A stretch of 19,357 nt of DNA, taken from NCBI GenBank assembly GCA_944386315.1, contig CALXAS010000005.1:1-19357 (forward strand). The letters run 5' to 3'. This DNA is from an uncultured Clostridia bacterium. GTDB lineage: Bacteria > Bacillota > Clostridia > TANB77 > CAG-508. Of this stretch, positions 16,001-19,357 are shown piece after piece. Position numbers and translations under genes: made by a program. Under the pieces are notes generated by a model. That model did no database searches. It saw nothing but the letters and a program-made list of their open reading frames with translations, and was not told the DNA's origin. Each line of letters begins with the position of its first letter. The stretch's first letter is position 1.

Positions 16001-18276
16001 AAGTGTATGTAACAGGCGGAGATAGATATCTAAATGCAGGAGAAAAAGTAACCTATTATCTAACCTATGAAGTAAACAAAACAACAGATAGTAATGGAGA
16101 AGATTGGATTATCTTAGATGAAGAATTGCAAAGTGGAGAAGCAATAGGAGTAGGAAAAGAAAATATAGCAGAAATTAATAGATACTCTACCATCTATGCA
16201 GATGGCACACAAGTAGCCAATGTAGGAGATGTAGGAGGATTACCAGCAGGAATTATCGATAGAGATTCTAATCCAGGAAACGTAGAAGACACAGGAATAG
16301 GAAAAGATACAGGAACGAATGATTCTGTATATGAAAGATTTGAAGACGATAGCGATAAAGCACCAAACATTAGAATTATCCTATACAGAGACGACGAAGA
16401 AAACAGGGTAATACAAGGAACTGTATGGGAAGACGACAGAAATGTAAATGATAATAGTATCAATAGAGGAACTACAGCAACAGGAGACGGAATAAGAGAC
16501 GAAGACGAGACAAAGATAAATGGTGTAACCGTACAGCTAGTAGAGATAATGGATAATGGAACAGAATTTGTATGGAGAGAATTTGGAGACCATAGCCAAG
16601 ACTATACAAGACCAATAGAGACAATAGGAAAAGGAACTGGTAGTGGAACCCAAGCAGAAGAAACACCAATTATCAATGTAGCAAATCTAGTAGAAAACTA
16701 CAAATTTACAGGAGACTATACCGGACAATATGCATTCAAATCATTCATGCCAGGAAATTATGTAGTAAGATACATTTATGGGGATACCGTAAGAACAGTA
16801 CTAGTAAATGACACATCAGAAAGCGAAGAAGCAAAAAATATTAGTAGTGTATATGGAGAACAAGGATTAAATGCAAAATCTTACAATGGACACGATTACA
16901 AATCTACAACCTACCAAGCAGGACTAGGAACTTATGACGGAAATAATACTCATGCAAGTTATGTATATGATATTGCAAAATCCGATGCAACCTCTGTAGT
17001 ATCTGATGCAAAAGACTTAAAAACATTAGATAATATAAACACAACTATGTCAGATTTAAATAGTAGAGCAGAAGTAATTGATTATTCAGATAATGATTTA
17101 ACAAACCATATAGCGGAAGTATTAGCATCTTATAGAGAACAACCAAACTATAATGGAGCAGCATATAATCAAACACAAGTTAGGTCTTTAGTACAAGAAT
17201 TAATAGACAGAACAAAAATGACAGCAGAAACAGGAACTATGAATATCGAATTTGAATATAACACAGCAGAAACAGGAAATAACAGAAATAACAATCAAAC
17301 AAGATATGTAGTAGCTAATGTAGATTTAGGACTAGAAGAAAGACCAAAATCACAACTTGCAGTAGAAAAAGAAGTAACCAATGTACAATTAACACTTGCA
17401 AATGGAACCGTACTATTTGATGCAGAAACAACAGCATCTAATGTATTATGGCAAGACCATAAATATTATCAAGCAGGATATAGAAATGGATTATTAGATG
17501 GAAGCAAATTTAGTACTATTACAGCAATTAGAAACTTAAATTCAAGTAAATTCGGATTAATCCAATTAACAATGGACGAAGAATTAATGCATGGAGCAAC
17601 CATAAAAATTAGTTACAACATAACGGTAAGAAATGTAGGAGAAGCTGATTACAACGACGATAGTTTCTATTACACAGGAGTAGCATCTGATACCAATACT
17701 ATTGTAAGAACAACAGCAAATCAAGTAATTGACTATATAGCAAATAACTTACAATTCTATGCAGCAGATAATAGTAGTTGGCAAGTAATCTCACAAGACG
17801 AATTATTAAATAATGGATTAGTCAATACAGCATTAGCAGATAATATTGCACAATATAATACCATTATTAGTACATCAAGTAGTGCAGCAATTGTTAATAC
17901 ACCATTAGTACCAACAATCTATAAAGATAGAATAGATAATAATGCACAAGATAGTGTGTCAGACCCGTTAGTATTAACACAATTAATTACAGCAGAAAAT
18001 GATACAGACGACTTAACCTATAGAAATATAGTAGAGATAGTAAAAACAAGCAATACCGTAGGAAGAAAGAACGAATACTCCGTAGGAGGAAACCAAGATC
18101 CAAGCAAAGATCCACAAGAGATGGATAGTGACAGATCAGAAACAGTAAGAATATTACCACCATTTGGAGAAACAGGAATGTACTTCATTATAGGAATTAC
18201 TATCATAGCAGCAGTAGGAATTATTATCGTAGGAGTTATCTTTATTAAGAAAAAGGTACTTAAGAAAAAAGAATAA
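13054..18276 (+). CDS. Giant thioester-domain-like surface adhesin with SdrD-B-like domains (1740 aa)
   Basis: A signal peptide (residues 1-31, cut after VFA) precedes an N-terminal region with the layout of Cys-Gln thioester adhesin domains (TQXA class). It has YLC77ADQGRP, then AQIAYVL, then IQ271TAYWMLVD, where Cys and Gln would form the bond. A region with clustered cysteines (C486, C501, C502) follows. An SdrD-B-like domain at about 606-690 begins LGGTVWVDMDGG and contains SGNYKFTRLNAMYKYYV. A second, longer and insertion-rich one runs about 1120-1245 (IQGTVWEDDRN to GNYVVRYIYG). DUF11-like segments (TYKLTVRNQS, ISYNITVRNVGEADY) sit between and after them. The C terminus has LPPFGETG (1701-1708), a membrane helix and an Ile-Lys-rich KKKVLKKKE tail. 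AAGGGAGAAGGTGA precedes the ATG. Thioester domains bind host or partner surfaces covalently in other Gram-positives; that role here is inference. Confidence 0.85.
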   Translation: MKKSMKCLASIAIIAVMTVALSLLFSSKVFAWMPSLAVTNSTGVFPQGSMQATMANERWNYLTQQWTTTLTGARYLCADQGRPIRSGHFDPTIYYAEANGGALKTYTDGLEASKTGYGNRVRNDFANRSNVRNVSVSVSTSENLDSRFNRSEVAFLLLLTDNRYLDAAKTAARREMSEIHSQLSGEEKPTDYEVTIDPVRTYGEWSGDPNLGSQVGVMETSDRAEDGYQIAYSGTYSSTSGGKDAQIAYVLSVSNDAYGAMAEQYSDEDIQTAYWMLVDPDGIGSLHKLTAKGRELYQKSEEYAKFLQETSGGYKATIDNSNAQVIVNQSTQEYIAGPFTIDYPDYEDISYIKSMYITNGTQNLVVDEQNQGFEIICKGAETEVPGSNGLTKVYPKSGEPFFIKFSAAALNFPTRVKLQVQFEYIGNCTVEYDRYESRLHVYRYIGYTETSGEYSMLSGTVTFTATVTYEENNPIRIQETGHTDDCLKNNTSGRDDENFTCCGGKAYDRWVDNWVTKRETVSRVAQAYQPYVQMREWVEYDENGQPIPKQSRTTVNYNVDQGVISGNWYKYQGGWEEEEIPGMNQEFNGDVNVDGTETGVIIDLTFKLGGTVWVDMDGGKESLGDAHYGSGDTPMSGVPVYLYRQDGTLIAQVTTDGSGNYKFTRLNAMYKYYVKFRYNAQYYEPVQYVSPYNGNWTTNSNGTDVRNERLEINARFQTISASPDNYTRPGGGSNSTYTRDQLEAAGAIDQFGNLTGGSSSQSAYVVDCQLESFTGNGSIDLYPVENVFVIDYAQNQLSRTIINATPIYEKIMHINQGYKERQEVDLALKKDVEKATLEINGKTHVYEYDQRSEANDPNYDGTFDVSVRISDGYYSTEYSRELYKSDYAYKVSQYGENYAEYGKDKDDELKIFVTYKLTVRNQSMSVRGRIDEIVDYYDEDYTFVPERSYIEWSDGSKNEDPSIFTVGNSSLGSTPGNINGYNKVYVTGGDRYLNAGEKVTYYLTYEVNKTTDSNGEDWIILDEELQSGEAIGVGKENIAEINRYSTIYADGTQVANVGDVGGLPAGIIDRDSNPGNVEDTGIGKDTGTNDSVYERFEDDSDKAPNIRIILYRDDEENRVIQGTVWEDDRNVNDNSINRGTTATGDGIRDEDETKINGVTVQLVEIMDNGTEFVWREFGDHSQDYTRPIETIGKGTGSGTQAEETPIINVANLVENYKFTGDYTGQYAFKSFMPGNYVVRYIYGDTVRTVLVNDTSESEEAKNISSVYGEQGLNAKSYNGHDYKSTTYQAGLGTYDGNNTHASYVYDIAKSDATSVVSDAKDLKTLDNINTTMSDLNSRAEVIDYSDNDLTNHIAEVLASYREQPNYNGAAYNQTQVRSLVQELIDRTKMTAETGTMNIEFEYNTAETGNNRNNNQTRYVVANVDLGLEERPKSQLAVEKEVTNVQLTLANGTVLFDAETTASNVLWQDHKYYQAGYRNGLLDGSKFSTITAIRNLNSSKFGLIQLTMDEELMHGATIKISYNITVRNVGEADYNDDSFYYTGVASDTNTIVRTTANQVIDYIANNLQFYAADNSSWQVISQDELLNNGLVNTALADNIAQYNTIISTSSSAAIVNTPLVPTIYKDRIDNNAQDSVSDPLVLTQLITAENDTDDLTYRNIVEIVKTSNTVGRKNEYSVGGNQDPSKDPQEMDSDRSETVRILPPFGETGMYFIIGITIIAAVGIIIVGVIFIKKKVLKKKE

Positions 18277-18296
18277 TCGGTTAAAGAAAACCAAAG

Positions 18297-18332
18297 AAAG
18301 GCTGTTATCCGCCAAGGCGGACAATAGCCTTT
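18297..18332 (+). terminator. Terminator hairpin after the surface-protein operon
   Basis: AAAGGCTGTTATCCGCC (18297-18313) pairs with GGCGGACAATAGCCTTT (18316-18332) with one G-T wobble and one A-C mismatch, 20 bases past the stop at 18276. The A-tract/T-tract base and GC-rich tip fit an intrinsic terminator, though the T run after it is short. Its tip is also copy one of the TCCG...CGGAC palindrome. Confidence 0.75.
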
Positions 18333-18473
18333 TAAAAAATATAATCTTTCTTATATCCCCTCTTATATCCGCTTTAACGGACAAAATAGTTAAGAATACA
18401 TACATTACCCATATATCCGTTAAAGCGGACAAAAACTAAAAAAGATAATTCTTTCATATCCGTTTTAGCGGAC
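18308..18473. repeat. Four-copy TCCG...CGGAC palindrome array
   Basis: Four 15-base units occur at 18308, 18368, 18416 and 18459: TCCGCCAAGGCGGAC, TCCGCTTTAACGGAC, TCCGTTAAAGCGGAC and TCCGTTTTAGCGGAC. All are preceded by TA and three are followed by A. The first 14 bases of units two and three are exact reverse complements. Start-to-start spacings are 60, 48 and 43 bases. The arms are conserved while the centre varies, which suggests selection on the palindrome. Confidence 0.8.
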
Positions 18474-18490
18474 GTAAGAGAGAAATAAAT

Positions 18491-18572
18491 ACAATACAAT
18501 ACAATTCAATGTGATATATACCATACCATACAGTACAATACAGTACAGTACAATACAATACAATACAATACC
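18491..18572. repeat. Degenerate pentanucleotide tandem repeat (ATACA-type)
   Basis: The segment is built from five-base units ACAAT, ACAGT and ACCAT, interrupted by a short ATGTGATATAT stretch near 18509-18520. The cleanest run is at the right end (18551-18570). It lies between the palindrome array and the end of the minus-strand nuclease gene. No coding capacity was seen; the unit is not a multiple of three. Confidence 0.85.
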
Positions 18573-18593
18573 TATTACCATAAAGAAAGAATA

Positions 18594-19357
18594 CTAAAGT
18601 TTATCAATGGTTTCTTTGCTTAAGCCAGTTATTTTTATAATGAAAGAGATATCCATGTTTTCCTCTTTCAGCTTCTTAGCGATGGAAAGCTTTTCTTCTT
18701 TTTTTCCTTCTTGTATACCTTCTGTTCTGCCTTCTTTTCTACCTTCTGTTCTGCCTTCTTTTCTACCTTCTTTTCTACCTTCTTCTCTGCCCTCTTCTCT
18801 GCCTTCTTTCAATCCTAATTCTTTTCCATCTTTTCTTCCTTCTTCTAGTCCGCTCATATATCCTGTATATTTTGCTTCTTTTTCATCCAAAATAGCTTTT
18901 TCTCTTAATTCTGCTATTCTCTGCATTCTCGCATCTTCACTGATTCCTTCTAGCCTCACTCTTGCTTCTTTCATATTTACATTTTCCTTCATATATATTT
19001 CCACCTCTTCACTTTCAGGATTTTCTAGGAATTTTAGCCATTTTAATAGTTGGCTATTTTCTTTTGTTTCCTGCATTTTCTTTATTTTGGGTAATTCTAT
19101 TATATGTAACTCTAAATCTTCTGTCAATACGTGTTTTCTTTCATTTTCCTCGATTATCTTCCACTTGCTATGCATTTCTAACGCTTCCAAGCCTTTTACT
19201 TCAAAATCCGTAATTAATATAGATATGGTTCTTTTTAATGCTTGGTATTCCTCACTTTCTTTTATTGTTTTTGCATATCTCCTTGCCCAATAATATAGTA
19301 GCCTTTCTTTTATGTGGTTTGCTTCTCCTACTTGCATTTCTATATGGCAATATTCTT
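18594..19357 (-). CDS. Rpn/PD-(D/E)XK transposase-like nuclease, N terminus cut by window edge
   Basis: The visible 3' part (about 254 residues) belongs to the Rpn/PDDEXK_2 family of recombination-promoting nucleases. Reading in frame up to the window edge gives EYCHIEMQVGEANHIKERLLYYWARRYA, interrupted by nothing. It contains the family's IExQ half of the PD-(D/E)XK active site and the RxxYYW motif. The ILITDFEV and LHIIELPK motifs follow. The catalytic Asp lies further upstream, beyond base 19357. An ATG at 19337 is internal, not the true start. The C terminus is a low-complexity EGRKEGR-type repeat, then a short helical end (ISFIIKITGLSKETIDKL) that is also usual for the family. Such genes are mobile-element or defence associated and multicopy. 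Convergent orientation to the surface operon; no terminator of its own was seen. Confidence 0.9.
   Translation of the reverse strand, partial: EYCHIEMQVGEANHIKERLLYYWARRYAKTIKESEEYQALKRTISILITDFEVKGLEALEMHSKWKIIEENERKHVLTEDLELHIIELPKIKKMQETKENSQLLKWLKFLENPESEEVEIYMKENVNMKEARVRLEGISEDARMQRIAELREKAILDEKEAKYTGYMSGLEEGRKDGKELGLKEGREEGREEGRKEGRKEGRTEGRKEGRTEGIQEGKKEEKLSIAKKLKEENMDISFIIKITGLSKETIDKL
18707..18812 (-). repeat. In-gene tandem repeat encoding EGR/KEGR units
   Basis: On the + strand this is a run of near-identical 12-base units (CCTTCTTTTCTA, CCTTCTGTTCTG, CCTTCTTCTCTG). On the minus strand they encode about nine [RK]EG[RT][KET]EG-type repeats in the nuclease. Units are multiples of three, so gain or loss of copies by slippage would keep the frame. 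Confidence 0.8.

Noticed and set aside
18297..18480. Possible CRISPR array
   Set aside because: The repeated unit is only 15 bases with a variable centre, the intervals are uneven, and no cas gene is present.
18607..19293. A 228-codon open frame on the + strand over the nuclease gene
   Set aside because: It is a Ser/Phe/Pro-rich mirror of the minus-strand Rpn-type gene and its repeats; the minus-strand protein has clear family motifs.

Overview
The window is an AT-rich stretch from a low-GC, Gram-positive-type bacterium. Sense strands are A-rich, arginine is mostly AGA, Shine-Dalgarno sites are strong (AGGAGG/AAGGAG types), and TAA and TGA both act as stops. Gene content (a DUF4321 protein, radC, mreB, mreC, mreD, a class B PBP, minC) points to Clostridia, probably a gut-type uncultured lineage. 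That placement is inference from gene order and style, not from a marker gene.

Positions 1-6634 hold a housekeeping shape and division cluster on the + strand. A near-consensus sigma-A promoter (114-142) precedes a small membrane protein, radC, the elongasome genes mreB-mreC-mreD and the transpeptidase mrdA. All are tightly spaced and look like one operon. After a 212-base, almost T-free gap with a 13-bp hairpin comes minC. mreB is split by one extra base at about 1412, inside an otherwise intact and conserved protein. This is either a sequence error, a real mutation, or less likely a +1 recoding site (CTT CGG, with a very rare codon).

Positions 6646-7952 hold a convergent terminator, then two translationally coupled minus-strand genes of unknown function (7558 down to 6696), then a 394-base divergent intergenic region. 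That region carries an 11-bp inverted repeat, a possible sporulation-type (sigma-E/K-like) promoter facing left, and a perfect-spacing sigma-A promoter (7881-7909) facing right.

Positions 7953-18276 hold two giant adjacent surface-protein genes (1692 and 1740 aa), apparently one operon. Both have a signal peptide, long beta-rich DUF11-like and SdrD-B/Cna-B-like modules, and a C-terminal membrane helix with a KKK tail but no canonical LPXTG. The second begins with what looks like a Cys-Gln thioester adhesin domain (C77, Q271). Together they look like a two-component cell-surface adhesin or stalk system, and they are the most unusual genes in the window.

Positions 18277-19357 hold a terminator, four copies of a short palindrome (TCCG...CGGAC), a degenerate pentanucleotide satellite, and the 3' part of an Rpn/PD-(D/E)XK-family nuclease gene that runs off the right end.
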